Under the pieces are notes generated by a model that was not told the DNA's origin, ran no database searches, and saw only the letters and a list, made by a program, of their open reading frames with translations. A program made the translations under genes and the position numbers. 64,000 nucleotides of DNA from Microbacteriaceae bacterium (GTDB lineage: Bacteria > Actinomycetota > Actinomycetes > Actinomycetales > Microbacteriaceae): positions 124,001-188,000 of the forward strand of contig SCRE01000010.1 in assembly GCA_004297935.1 (NCBI GenBank), given 5' to 3'. How positions within the stretch are numbered: the stretch's first letter is position 1; each line of letters opens with the position of its first letter. Below are positions 18,143 through 26,623 of the stretch, in pieces.

Positions 18143-19447
18143 TCAGCGCGTGACGGGATCCTCGGCGTGCACCCGATACAGCACGGTGGCGTGACCCGGC
18201 ACGACGGCGGAGATCGCATCCGTTGTCGTAACCTGCTTCGACCAGAGGTCGGCAAGGGTCAGCGGGCGCTGCACCGAGCCGGCCGCCGAGTCGGCTGACG
18301 ACCGGATGCCGACTGCCGCGGCCGTGGTCGACATCCGCTCGCTGCGATCGTTCGAGTTGAACAGGGCGACGGCAACATCACCGCCGACCAACGGTTTCGC
18401 GAACACGAACAGCCCACCCGCCGAGGTGAGCAGGCGCCCCTGCAGGCCGAGCGCATCCTGATCGACGGCGACGATATCCGCATTCGTGTAGATCGCGAGC
18501 GACGCCGGTGACGCGGTGCGCAGGTCCGTGCCGGCGATCAACGGGGCGGCCATGATCGACCAGAGCGAGAACTCGGATCGCTGTTCCGCCTCCGTCATCC
18601 CGCCGTTGCCGATCTGGAGCATGTCCGGATCGTTGAACGCGCCGGGGTGCGCAGCAGAAGCGAGTGTCGCGTTGTGCTTCACAATGCTCAGCATGCTCGC
18701 GTAGCTGTCGGCGATATCCCGAGTCGTGCGCCACATGTTCGAGATCGCGGGCGCCCAACTCGGCGCATCGCGCCAACCCCACTCGCAGATCGAGTACACG
18801 ATCGGGCGACCGGTCGCCTGTAGAGCCTGCGCCATCGTTGTGTAGCGCTCGATGTAGCGGGCCTGCGTGCCCGCGCGTTCCGACGCCGTGCCGCAGTTGT
18901 CATACTTGAGCAGGTCCACGCCCCACGCGGCGAAATCGTTCGCGTCGGTGACCTCGTGGCCGAGGCTACCCGGATAGTCCTCGCAGGTCATGGCCCCCGC
19001 GCTCTCGTAGATGCCGAGCTTCAGACCCTTCGCGTGAACGGATGCCGCGACCGCGGCGATCCCGTCGGGGAACTTCACCGGATCCGGCACCAGATGGCCG
19101 CCGGCGTTCCGTTCGCGAGCCATCCAGCAGTCGTCGATGTCCACGTAGTCGTAGCCGGCGGCCTTCATGCCGTTCGCGACCATCGCGGCGGCGGTCTGCT
19201 CGATCAGCTGAGCGCTGACATTGCAGCCGAACGCGTTCCAGTCGTTGAAGCCCATCACGGGAGTCCGCGCCAGACCGTTGTCAATCGTGGTCGGCAAGGG
19301 CGTGCCGTAAGCCTGCGCAGGCCTGACGTGCGCGGTCGAAGCCGGACGGCCCGTCGATGACGCGGGCTGCCCGGGGGCGGAGGGCACGCATCCGCCGAGG
19401 GCGACGGCAGCAAGGCAGGCGACCGCTGCCACGGCGCGCTTCGCCAC
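18143..19447 (-). CDS. GH27 alpha-galactosidase, surface lipoprotein
   Basis: A 434-residue protein from GTG at 19447. The N-terminus AVAAVACLAAVALGGC is a lipoprotein signal with lipobox ALGGC. The GH27 barrel has TPVMGFNDWNAFGCN, YDYVDIDDCWM, the nucleophile Asp in LLKYDNCG and the acid/base Asp in GAFNDPDML, followed by a C-terminal beta domain. It would release galactose from melibiose- or galactomannan-type substrates outside the cell. It follows galM by 47 nt on the same strand, and galTK is divergent nearby, so the product goes to the Leloir pathway. Confidence 0.9.
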   Translation of the reverse strand: MAKRAVAAVACLAAVALGGCVPSAPGQPASSTGRPASTAHVRPAQAYGTPLPTTIDNGLARTPVMGFNDWNAFGCNVSAQLIEQTAAAMVANGMKAAGYDYVDIDDCWMARERNAGGHLVPDPVKFPDGIAAVAASVHAKGLKLGIYESAGAMTCEDYPGSLGHEVTDANDFAAWGVDLLKYDNCGTASERAGTQARYIERYTTMAQALQATGRPIVYSICEWGWRDAPSWAPAISNMWRTTRDIADSYASMLSIVKHNATLASAAHPGAFNDPDMLQIGNGGMTEAEQRSEFSLWSIMAAPLIAGTDLRTASPASLAIYTNADIVAVDQDALGLQGRLLTSAGGLFVFAKPLVGGDVAVALFNSNDRSERMSTTAAAVGIRSSADSAAGSVQRPLTLADLWSKQVTTTDAISAVVPGHATVLYRVHAEDPVTR

Positions 19448-19494
19448 CGCATGGCGCGCACCCGGGCGGGTGCGTGTCCGGGCGCGGGAGCGGC

Positions 19495-20421
19495 TCAGAA
19501 TCCGGTGTGCCGCACGCCCCACGCGACGCCCCACGTCTCGCCCGCGGCGAGCCATTTCAGGTCGCGGCCCGAATTCAAGGCGTTCGTCGGTGCTGTCATC
19601 GGCTCGATCGCGACCGCCACCTGCCCGGTGGGCAGACCCTTCAGTTCGCGCGAGGTGTACACCTGAACGTAGCCGAAGTGCTCGTCGGCCCACATCGACA
19701 CCGTGCGGCCGTCCGGTGCGCTCAAGGTCTGCCGCGAGCGACCATCGACGATCGCGACACCGCCCCAGCCATCGTCGAGGTGCAAGTCGCCGACACGGCG
19801 GCCCGCACGCAGGTCGAACTGCGTGCCATCGACCGGATGCTCACCGATCACGTTGAGTCGATCGTCGACCGTGAAGTGCGTGGCTGCATCCAGGGTCAGC
19901 GTCAGGTCCTCGGTGGGAACGTCGCCGATCGCGAGATACGGATGCGCTCCCACCGCAACCGGCGCATCCGCCATGCCGACGTTGGACAGCGTGTGGGTCA
20001 CCGTCAGACCGTCTTCGACCAGCTCGTAGCGCACGCTCGTGTCGATCAGGAACGGATACCCGGCCTGCGGGAACACCGTCGCCGCCAGCGTGACCGTCTC
20101 GTCGTCGCGCGCCACGAGCGTGTACGGCGCATAGCGCAGCAGCCCATGGATCGCGTTGCCGCGATCCGGTTCGGTCAGGTTCAACTGCTGAACGATCCCG
20201 TTCAGGTTCCACCGGCCGTCCCTGACCCGGTTCGGCCACGGCACCAACACGATGCCGTTGCCCGACGGCGGAGTCGAGTCCACGGCGAATGGTTCCGTCA
20301 AGTCCACGCCGCCGACGCTGTAGTGACGCAACCCCGCGGCCACCTGGGTGACGAACGCCCTGGCCTGTCCCGCAGCCGTTCGCCTGGTGAGTTCGTACTG
20401 TTCTCCAGTCGGTGCGCGCAT
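19495..20421 (-). CDS. galM: Aldose 1-epimerase (galactose mutarotase)
   Basis: The protein is 308 residues with the mutarotase-fold landmarks: GNGIVLVPWPNRVRDGRW near the N-terminus, the His in GNAIHGLLRYAPY, VGAHPYLAIGD, and a C-terminal Glu in IEPMTAP. It converts beta- to alpha-galactose for GalK. It lies in an operon with the DeoR regulator upstream and the alpha-galactosidase downstream. Confidence 0.88.
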   Translation of the reverse strand: MRAPTGEQYELTRRTAAGQARAFVTQVAAGLRHYSVGGVDLTEPFAVDSTPPSGNGIVLVPWPNRVRDGRWNLNGIVQQLNLTEPDRGNAIHGLLRYAPYTLVARDDETVTLAATVFPQAGYPFLIDTSVRYELVEDGLTVTHTLSNVGMADAPVAVGAHPYLAIGDVPTEDLTLTLDAATHFTVDDRLNVIGEHPVDGTQFDLRAGRRVGDLHLDDGWGGVAIVDGRSRQTLSAPDGRTVSMWADEHFGYVQVYTSRELKGLPTGQVAVAIEPMTAPTNALNSGRDLKWLAAGETWGVAWGVRHTGF

Positions 20422-20465
20422 TGTCCTAGCCTATTGCGCGCCGCCACTCGGCGTTTCGTCTGCGT

Positions 20466-21263
20466 TCAGCCGCTGACGACCACGATCGCGGGGCCCGAGG
20501 CCGAACGCAACGCGGCAAGCGCATCCGGATCCGCCGTGTCGCCCGTGATGACGGTGTCGAATGAGGAGAGCGGTCCGATCCGGCCGAGTTGCACGGCGCC
20601 GATCTTGGATCCGTCTGCGACGACGACCGCACGTGACGACGAGGCGACCATCGCCCGCTTCACCTCCGCCTCCGGCAGGTTGATGTTCGTGACGCCCTCG
20701 ATGGCGTGCACGCCGTTGCAGCCGATGAATCCCAGGTCGGCGTGAACCTGTTCGAGCACGACCGCCGCCAGCGGGGCCACGAGCGAATGCTGCAGCGGAC
20801 GCAATGTGCCTCCCGTCACGACGACCCGGAACCGCGGAATCGCGACCTCCAACTCGAGCGCGATGGTGAGCCCATTGGTGATCACGGTCACATCGCGCAG
20901 ATCGTCGCGTGCGACGAGAGCACGCGCGACCGCGGCCGTCGTGCTGCCGACATCCAGGAGCACGCTGGACCCCGACCAGACGAGGTCGGCTGCCGCGAGG
21001 GCGATCAGCAGCTTCTCCTCCGCCGAACTCGCCAGCGATCGCTCGAACGACGGCTCGACGCTGTCGATCGCCACTGCGCCGCCGTGCACGCGGTGCAGCA
21101 TTCCGGATGCATCCAGCGCCCCGAGATCACTGCGCACCGTCACCAGGCTGACGCCCAGTTCCTCACTCGCGTCCACGACACGCACGAATCCGCGCTCGGC
21201 GACCATACGAGCCAATCGCTCGTGACGCTTGTCCTGAGGTGGTCGTTCGGCTGAGGTCTGCAC
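20466..21263 (-). CDS. DeoR-family transcriptional regulator of the galactose locus
   Basis: A 265-residue repressor. The N-terminal helix-turn-helix (RHERLARMVAERGFVRVVDASEELGVSLVTVRSDL) precedes the sugar-phosphate-sensing domain with LLDVGSTTAAVARAL, VITNGLTIALELE and FIGCNGVHAIEGVTN. It is divergent from galTK and upstream of galM and the alpha-galactosidase, so it probably controls both arms through the palindromic site at 21277. Confidence 0.9.
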   Translation of the reverse strand: MQTSAERPPQDKRHERLARMVAERGFVRVVDASEELGVSLVTVRSDLGALDASGMLHRVHGGAVAIDSVEPSFERSLASSAEEKLLIALAAADLVWSGSSVLLDVGSTTAAVARALVARDDLRDVTVITNGLTIALELEVAIPRFRVVVTGGTLRPLQHSLVAPLAAVVLEQVHADLGFIGCNGVHAIEGVTNINLPEAEVKRAMVASSSRAVVVADGSKIGAVQLGRIGPLSSFDTVITGDTADPDALAALRSASGPAIVVVSG

Positions 21264-21276
21264 GTCGTTACGATTC

Positions 21277-21314
21277 CTTTCGTAATCGAAAGCATAGTTT
21301 TCGCTATCGTAATA
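21277..21314. promoter_or_regulatory. Probable DeoR operator between regulator and galT
   Basis: CTTTCGtaatCGAAAG (21277-21292) is a palindrome with 6-bp arms, followed by TTTTCGCTATCGTAA (21298-21312), which repeats half-site elements seen on the left (TTACGATT). The AT-rich 53-bp divergent gap must also contain both promoters. Confidence 0.5.
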
Positions 21315-21316
21315 TC

Positions 21317-22444
21317 ATGCTCACCTCGGGGGTAGCCAAACAGGTGTCGAAGCTTGCAGACGGGCGCGACATCATCTACTACGACGATGCCGACACCGCC
21401 CTGCCGCCCGAGCGCTCGACTGACCCGCGCGCACTCGAGCCACGTCCACTGACGGCGACCATGCGCCAGGACGTGCTGACCGGAGAATGGGTGTCCATTG
21501 CGGCGTCGCGGCAGAACCGGGTCATGCTGCCGCCGGCCGAATCGGACCCGCTCGCCCCGCAATCGCCGACGAACCCGTCCGAGGTGCCGAACAACTACGA
21601 CGTCGCCGTGTTCGAGAACCGGTCGCCGTCGTTCGGTCCTGCACTCGGCGGCGAGAACGCGCCGCTCGGGCTCGCAGACCTCGACGAACTCGGCATCGGC
21701 CGTACCCGCACGTCAATCGGGCGGTGCGAGGTCGTCTGCTTCAGCCCTGAGCGCACCGGATCGTTCGGCAGTCTGAGCTGCTCCCGCGCCCGCACGGTGA
21801 TCGAGGCATGGGCGGACCGCACCGCGGAACTGTCCGCCCTGGAGGGCATCCAGCAGGTCTTCCCGTTCGAAAACCGCGGTGAGGTGATCGGGGTGACCCT
21901 GCATCATCCGCACGGTCAGATCTACGCCTACCCTTACATCACGCCGCGCACGCGACGACTGCTCTCATCAGTCGAGGCGTACGGGCCAACCCTGTTCGAG
22001 GACATTCTGCGCAACGAGCGCTCCGGCGAGCGACTGATTCTTTCCGGCGGGTATTGGAGCGCCTTCGTGCCGTTCGCCGCGCGCTGGCCTCTCGAGGTGC
22101 ACATGCTGCCACACCGCCAGGTCGCCGACTTCACGGAGACCAGCGCCGACGAGCGCGACGAACTGGCCGTGCTGTACCTGCGACTGCTGCGCGCGGTGGA
22201 CGCGCTGTACGACACTCCGACGCCGTACATCGCCGCCTGGCATCAGGCGCCGGTGGCTGTGCATCGCGACGACGTCCGCTTGATGTTGCAGTTGACCTCA
22301 CCTCGGCGTGCCGCCGATAGGCTCAAGTTCTTGGCGGGCAGCGAGGCCGCGATGGGCGCCTGGATCGGCGACGTGCCGCCCGAAAAGCAGGCGAAACAAC
22401 TGCGGGCCGCTTTGGCGAAGTCGGACGAGGAGAACCCGGTATGA
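21317..22444 (+). CDS. galT: Galactose-1-phosphate uridylyltransferase
   Basis: The product is 375 residues from ATG at 21317; the frame is open further back but that would cross the operator. The active-site HHPHGQIYAYPYI with the uridylylated His is present, along with RQDVLTGEWVSIAASRQNR and FENRSPSF. It swaps UMP between UDP-glucose and galactose-1-P. Its stop overlaps the galK start as ATGA. Confidence 0.94.
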   Translation: MLTSGVAKQVSKLADGRDIIYYDDADTALPPERSTDPRALEPRPLTATMRQDVLTGEWVSIAASRQNRVMLPPAESDPLAPQSPTNPSEVPNNYDVAVFENRSPSFGPALGGENAPLGLADLDELGIGRTRTSIGRCEVVCFSPERTGSFGSLSCSRARTVIEAWADRTAELSALEGIQQVFPFENRGEVIGVTLHHPHGQIYAYPYITPRTRRLLSSVEAYGPTLFEDILRNERSGERLILSGGYWSAFVPFAARWPLEVHMLPHRQVADFTETSADERDELAVLYLRLLRAVDALYDTPTPYIAAWHQAPVAVHRDDVRLMLQLTSPRRAADRLKFLAGSEAAMGAWIGDVPPEKQAKQLRAALAKSDEENPV

Positions 22445-23676
22445 GTGAGCCGAACGAACCCGACTCGGGTGGTGGCGACGCCCGAAGCGGCAGCGTTGCC
22501 GACAGCCGCATTTCCGGCAGCGGCTTGGCCGACGCCGCGCGCGCCGGTTTCGAGCGCCTCTTCGGTTCCACCCCGCACGGCCTCTGGGCCGCACCCGGTC
22601 GTGTAAACCTGATCGGCGAACACACGGACTACAACGACGGCTTCGTGCTGCCGTTCGCGATCAATCGTCACGTCGTCGCCGCACTGACCGTGCGGAGCGA
22701 CCGTCTGGTACGCGTCGCGAGCGCGTTCACCGACGACATCGTCGAAATCGGACTGTGCGACATCCAGCCCGGCGCGGTCAGCGAGTGGTCTGCCTATCCG
22801 CTCGGTGTCGCGTGGGCGTTCGGCCAGGTCGGCGCCGACCTTTCCGCAGTTCCGGGCTTCGATCTCTATCTCGAATCGGATGTCCCGGTCGGCGCCGGTC
22901 TGTCCTCGTCCGCCGCGATCGAGTGCGCGGTGGCCATCGCCCTCAACGAGGTCTGGCGCCTCCAGTTCGACCTCAAAACGCTCGTCGACGTCGGACACAC
23001 CGCGGAGAACGAGGTCGTCGGCGCGCCGACCGGCATTCTCGATCAGTCTGCATCGCTGCTGGGCAGTGCCGATTCCGCGATCTTCATCGACTGCCGCAGC
23101 TTGGAGGCGACGGTGATTCCGCTGGGACTCGACACCGCCGGCCTGGCCATCCTCGTGATCGACACCACGGTCGAACACGTCCATGCGGATGGCGGCTACG
23201 CCGCACGCCGTGCGTCCTGCGAGGCCGGTGCGCGAGCGCTCGGGGTCGTGTCCCTGCGCGATGTGTCGGTCGGCGAACTGGTTCACGCTCGCGATGTGCT
23301 CGACGGCGAGACGTTCCGGCGGGTGCGTCATGTCGTCACCGAGAATCAGCGCGTTCTCGACACCGTCAGGCTGCTCCGCGAGCAGGGCCCCGCCGCGATC
23401 GGCGACCTGCTCGACGCATCGCACCGTTCATTGCGCAACGATTTCGAGGTATCCGTGCCCGAACTGGACCTTGCCGTGGAGATCTCACAGAACTTCGGCG
23501 CCCTCGGCGCGCGGATGACCGGCGGCGGCTTCGGCGGATCCGCCATCGCGCTCGTACCCACCCATCTGATCTCACACGTGCAGGTGGCCGTCGATGGAGC
23601 GTTCGCCGAGCACGGCTATGCCCAGCCGGACATGTTCGTCGTGCGCGCCGCCGACGGAGCCCGCCGGCTGGAGTGA
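22441..23676 (+). CDS. galK: Galactokinase
   Basis: A 411-residue GHMP kinase. Substrate motif APGRVNLIGEHTDYNDGFVL, ATP loop PVGAGLSSSAAIE and C-terminal TGGGFGGSAIAL are all present. The N-terminal 25 residues (PDSGGGDARSGSVADSRISG) are a low-complexity extension not needed for the fold. ATGA overlap couples it to galT. A 24-bp perfect hairpin lies 73 nt downstream. Confidence 0.95.
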   Translation: MSEPNEPDSGGGDARSGSVADSRISGSGLADAARAGFERLFGSTPHGLWAAPGRVNLIGEHTDYNDGFVLPFAINRHVVAALTVRSDRLVRVASAFTDDIVEIGLCDIQPGAVSEWSAYPLGVAWAFGQVGADLSAVPGFDLYLESDVPVGAGLSSSAAIECAVAIALNEVWRLQFDLKTLVDVGHTAENEVVGAPTGILDQSASLLGSADSAIFIDCRSLEATVIPLGLDTAGLAILVIDTTVEHVHADGGYAARRASCEAGARALGVVSLRDVSVGELVHARDVLDGETFRRVRHVVTENQRVLDTVRLLREQGPAAIGDLLDASHRSLRNDFEVSVPELDLAVEISQNFGALGARMTGGGFGGSAIALVPTHLISHVQVAVDGAFAEHGYAQPDMFVVRAADGARRLE

Positions 23677-23993
23677 CCGGGCGCGGAGTATTGGCGCGCG
23701 CACTGACCGACAGCGCGCAGTTGAACCTGCCAGGGTTTCGAACTCCAGAATTTCGTATGCCAGTTCTGCCTCAGCGTTGAGGCAGAACTGGCATACGAAA
23801 TAGTGAGGTTAGGCTTATCCAGCCGATGACGACGGCGGCCCGTGTTCGCGTCTTCAACGGCTGCGGTACGGCTACCGGGCAGCGCAGCGACAATGCTGGA
23901 CCGGATCTTGCGCGCCACCCGGACGAGAGCTGCGTATCCGACCGGGTTGTCGTCGAATCTCCGGCGTAGCGCGATCGCTTTCCGGTCGGTCAC
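23616..23993 (-). CDS. Hypothetical protein (125 residues), doubtful
   Basis: A GTG at 23993 follows GGAGGAG by about 9 nt. The first 65 residues (VTDRKAIALRRRFDDNPVGY, then a basic helix with ARKIRSSIVAALPGSR) look protein-like. Beyond that the frame runs through the 24-bp hairpin and antisense into galK, so the C-terminal half is suspect. It follows the PfkB gene by 31 nt in the same direction. No homology is recognised. It could be real, a truncated remnant or chance. Confidence 0.35.
   Translation of the reverse strand: MTDRKAIALRRRFDDNPVGYAALVRVARKIRSSIVAALPGSRTAAVEDANTGRRRHRLDKPNLTISYASSASTLRQNWHTKFWSSKPWQVQLRAVGQCARQYSAPGHSSRRAPSAARTTNMSGWA
23750..23801. terminator. 24-bp perfect hairpin after galK
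   Basis: The arms 23750-23773 (beginning ATTTCGTATGCC, ending TGCCTCA) and 23778-23801 are exactly complementary, with a 4-nt GCGT loop. It lies between galK and the convergent kinase operon and is suitable for termination in both directions, though no T-run follows. Confidence 0.75.
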
Positions 23994-24024
23994 GGAGCGC
24001 ACCTCCTCCACGAGCGAGCGGCGA

Positions 24025-24975
24025 TCACGGAGCGGGCCAGTGCCCCAGGAAGTCGTCCAGCTCGGATCGTGTGGGCGCCGTCGCCGGACCACGGCGAGTG
24101 ACCGCGAGAGCTGCGGCGGCATTGGCGCGCCGGGCCGCGGCATCCGGGGCCAGCCCGGCAGACAGCGCAGCGAGGAACGCGCCGACGTGCGCATCCCCTG
24201 CCCCGTTCGTGTCGACCGCCTTCACCGGATAAGCCGCAAGCAACCGAGGCGCACCGCCGGGGAGGGCGAGCAGGCAGCCGCCTGCACCGAGCCGTACCAC
24301 GATGCCGCAGCGCGGCGACCGGGTGGCCAACGCATCGACTGCAGCACTGGCGCTGCCCTCGCCGGTCAACCTCAATGCCTCGTGCTCGTTGCAGCTGAAC
24401 CAGTCGGCGCGATCCCAGACCAGCTGGGCGATCTCCGGGGCGATCTCGTGCCCGAGCGGACCCGGGTCGAAGAGAACACATGCCGAATCGGGGATACCCG
24501 CGAGCCATCCGGTGATCGCGCTCACGTTCGGGTCGCGGAGCAGCCCATATCCGGAAACGGCGACGCTGTCGTTGTCACGCACCGCCACGGCCGCAAGCCG
24601 CCTCACCGTGAGGGTGGCCTCCGCGCCGACCACGGTCACGAACGTGCGCTCGCCACCGGCATCGGTCAGGGCGATGTCGTAACCGGTGTCGAACTCGGGC
24701 GTCGGCTCGAGCACGACGCCGATGCCCTCAGCCGCCATCGCGGCGCGCGCCAGATCGCCGAACGGCCCCGTGCCGTGAGCGCCCGCATAGACGGAGGACA
24801 GCCCCTGACGCTCCGCGGCCACCATGACGTTGAAGGCACCACCGGGGTGCAACCCACCCGCCTGCGCGATGACGTCGCCACCGCGTTCGGGCAGCCGGGG
24901 CAGGGTGGCCACCAGGTCGACCACGACGTTTCCGACGCAGATGAGGTGGGGTGCATCGATCCGCGCTGCGCTCAT
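24025..24975 (-). CDS. PfkB-family sugar/nucleoside kinase
   Basis: This 316-residue ribokinase-type protein shows the N-terminal GGLHPGGAFNVMVAAERQG, standing in for the usual GG..N motif, and the anion-hole/catalytic-base motif DTNGAGDAHVGAF at about residue 255. The substrate is not obvious. As the last clear member of an operon with a nucleobase permease, a hydrolase and an ADP-ribosylglycohydrolase, phosphorylation of ribose or a nucleoside is the best guess. Its start overlaps the previous gene's stop by 4 nt. Confidence 0.85.
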   Translation of the reverse strand: MSAARIDAPHLICVGNVVVDLVATLPRLPERGGDVIAQAGGLHPGGAFNVMVAAERQGLSSVYAGAHGTGPFGDLARAAMAAEGIGVVLEPTPEFDTGYDIALTDAGGERTFVTVVGAEATLTVRRLAAVAVRDNDSVAVSGYGLLRDPNVSAITGWLAGIPDSACVLFDPGPLGHEIAPEIAQLVWDRADWFSCNEHEALRLTGEGSASAAVDALATRSPRCGIVVRLGAGGCLLALPGGAPRLLAAYPVKAVDTNGAGDAHVGAFLAALSAGLAPDAAARRANAAAALAVTRRGPATAPTRSELDDFLGHWPAP

Positions 24976-26042
24976 CGCAGCTCCAACAGTCGTTCCGCCA
25001 ATGGCGCGAGATCGAGCGCGTTCGCGGCACGCACCGTTGCCACGGCCTCATCGGGTAGACCGTGCATTCCGGAACACGCCCCCGCGATCGCCCCGACCAT
25101 CGCGGCAACCGTGTCCGTGTCGCCGCCGAGCGAGGCCGCGGCGCAGCACGCCTTCCACGGGTCGTCGCCGAAAAGCGCCAGAACGCCGAAGACCGCCGGC
25201 ACGGACTCCTGCGTCGCCAGGCTCGTTCCCACCAGTTCCGTGATGTCGCGCAGCGAGCCGTGCGGGTCATCCCGCCGCGTCAGCGATGCCGCCCACTCGA
25301 TGCGACGAGAAACGTCGGCCCCTGCGATCCAGTGGCCGCGGTCTCGGCCGAGCGCAGCCGCCCGAATCGCAACCTCGATGCTCTCGGTGACGGAGGCGCC
25401 GTCGATGCCCGCACTCACCGCGGCAGCCACCGCCGCCGCCCCGGAGATCGCGATCGATGTGTTGTGCGACACCAGGCCGGCCTCGACGACGAGGTCCACG
25501 AACACGCTCAGACCGTCCGCATCGCGCACGCTCCCCGCATCGCGCACGCCGTCCACGCCACGACAACGCCGTACGATTCCGACCGGTGTCACGCGCATGG
25601 CGGCACCATTCGTCGTGCCGAACCGGCCGGCCTGGTCCACGGGCGTGCCCGCCAGCACGGCGGCGACAGCGGCCTTCGTCGAGGGCCCGAGCAGGTCGAG
25701 CGAGCCCCGCGCTCGCATGTCGTCTTCCCATGCGATCAGCGCGCGAGCGAACTCTGCCGGGTCCACGTGCCCACGACCCGCGATCAGCGCGTGTGCCAGC
25801 AGCAGTGCCTGTTCCGTGTCATCCGTGATCCGGCCGGCCGGCATGTCTGCCGCAATCGGATGGTCGGCGTCGGCCGCGCGAAAACCATCGATCACACCGA
25901 ACCGTTCCCGGATCTGCTGTCGCGACATCAGCTGCGTCGGCATGCCGAGCGCATCGCCGATGGCCAGCCCGTACAGTGCAGCGGTCGCCCGGTCGAGCGC
26001 ATCCGCCGAGGAGACCGCGTGTGCAGTCGGCCGTGCCGTCAC
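24972..26042 (-). CDS. ADP-ribosylglycohydrolase (DraG/ARH) family protein
   Basis: A 356-residue all-helical protein from GTG at 26042, chosen because it overlaps the upstream stop as GTGA. The two-metal site residues are visible: ITDDTEQALL near the N-terminus and SLGGDTDTVAAMVGAIAGA near the C-terminus. The AIGDALGMPTQLM start is typical. Family members cleave ADP-ribose or ribosyl bonds. In this metabolic operon it may act on a small nucleoside-like substrate rather than a modified protein. That role is inference from context. Confidence 0.87.
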   Translation of the reverse strand: MTARPTAHAVSSADALDRATAALYGLAIGDALGMPTQLMSRQQIRERFGVIDGFRAADADHPIAADMPAGRITDDTEQALLLAHALIAGRGHVDPAEFARALIAWEDDMRARGSLDLLGPSTKAAVAAVLAGTPVDQAGRFGTTNGAAMRVTPVGIVRRCRGVDGVRDAGSVRDADGLSVFVDLVVEAGLVSHNTSIAISGAAAVAAAVSAGIDGASVTESIEVAIRAAALGRDRGHWIAGADVSRRIEWAASLTRRDDPHGSLRDITELVGTSLATQESVPAVFGVLALFGDDPWKACCAAASLGGDTDTVAAMVGAIAGACSGMHGLPDEAVATVRAANALDLAPLAERLLELR

Positions 26043-26620
26043 GCCGTATCCGCAAGCACCTGATCGACCGTGACGATCTCGATCAACGGGCCGTAGAGCG
26101 CCATGGCATCGAGCGCGCGCTGGTGGTCGACAGGGCTGACCCCGGCGCAAGCATCCGAGACCACGCGCACGTGGACGCCCGCATCCGCCGCCCCGAGCGC
26201 GGTCGAGAGCACACAACAATCGGTGGAGACTCCGGCCAGCACCATGTCGCTGCCGCCGTGCATCGCGGCCGCCAGCTCGTCGCCCCACTTGCCGAACGTC
26301 GTGCGGCTCACGACGGCCCGCCCGGTCGTGTCGAACTCGTGCATCACGTCGTAAAGCGGGTCGTCCGCCGGTACGAGCGCGAACGGCCAGTTCTCGTAGT
26401 AGGGCAACCATGCCCCGATCGGGCGCTCCGGCGCGATGAACCGCGTGTAGATCACCCGGTCATCGAAGTGCGGCAGCAACCGGCGGATGCCCGCAGACGC
26501 ATTCGCGTAGTCCGGGCTCGCCCACGCACTCGTCGGATCGGCGAAGATCGTCTGCATGTCGATGGCGACCAGCCACGGCAGGCTTGCGTCTGCGCTTGCG
26601 GCTGTGCTCGCTGCGGGCAT
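26039..26620 (-). CDS. Isochorismatase-fold cysteine hydrolase (nicotinamidase-like)
   Basis: In this 193-residue protein the catalytic triad of the family is present: D21 in VAIDMQ, K111 in TTFGKWG and C136 in AGVSTDCCVLSTALGAAD. Relatives deamidate nicotinamide, ureidoacrylate or similar compounds. It follows the permease with a 3-nt gap and overlaps the DraG-type gene. The substrate is unknown; an amide produced from the imported base is plausible. Confidence 0.85.
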   Translation of the reverse strand: MPAASTAASADASLPWLVAIDMQTIFADPTSAWASPDYANASAGIRRLLPHFDDRVIYTRFIAPERPIGAWLPYYENWPFALVPADDPLYDVMHEFDTTGRAVVSRTTFGKWGDELAAAMHGGSDMVLAGVSTDCCVLSTALGAADAGVHVRVVSDACAGVSPVDHQRALDAMALYGPLIEIVTVDQVLADTA

Positions 26621-26623
26621 CGA

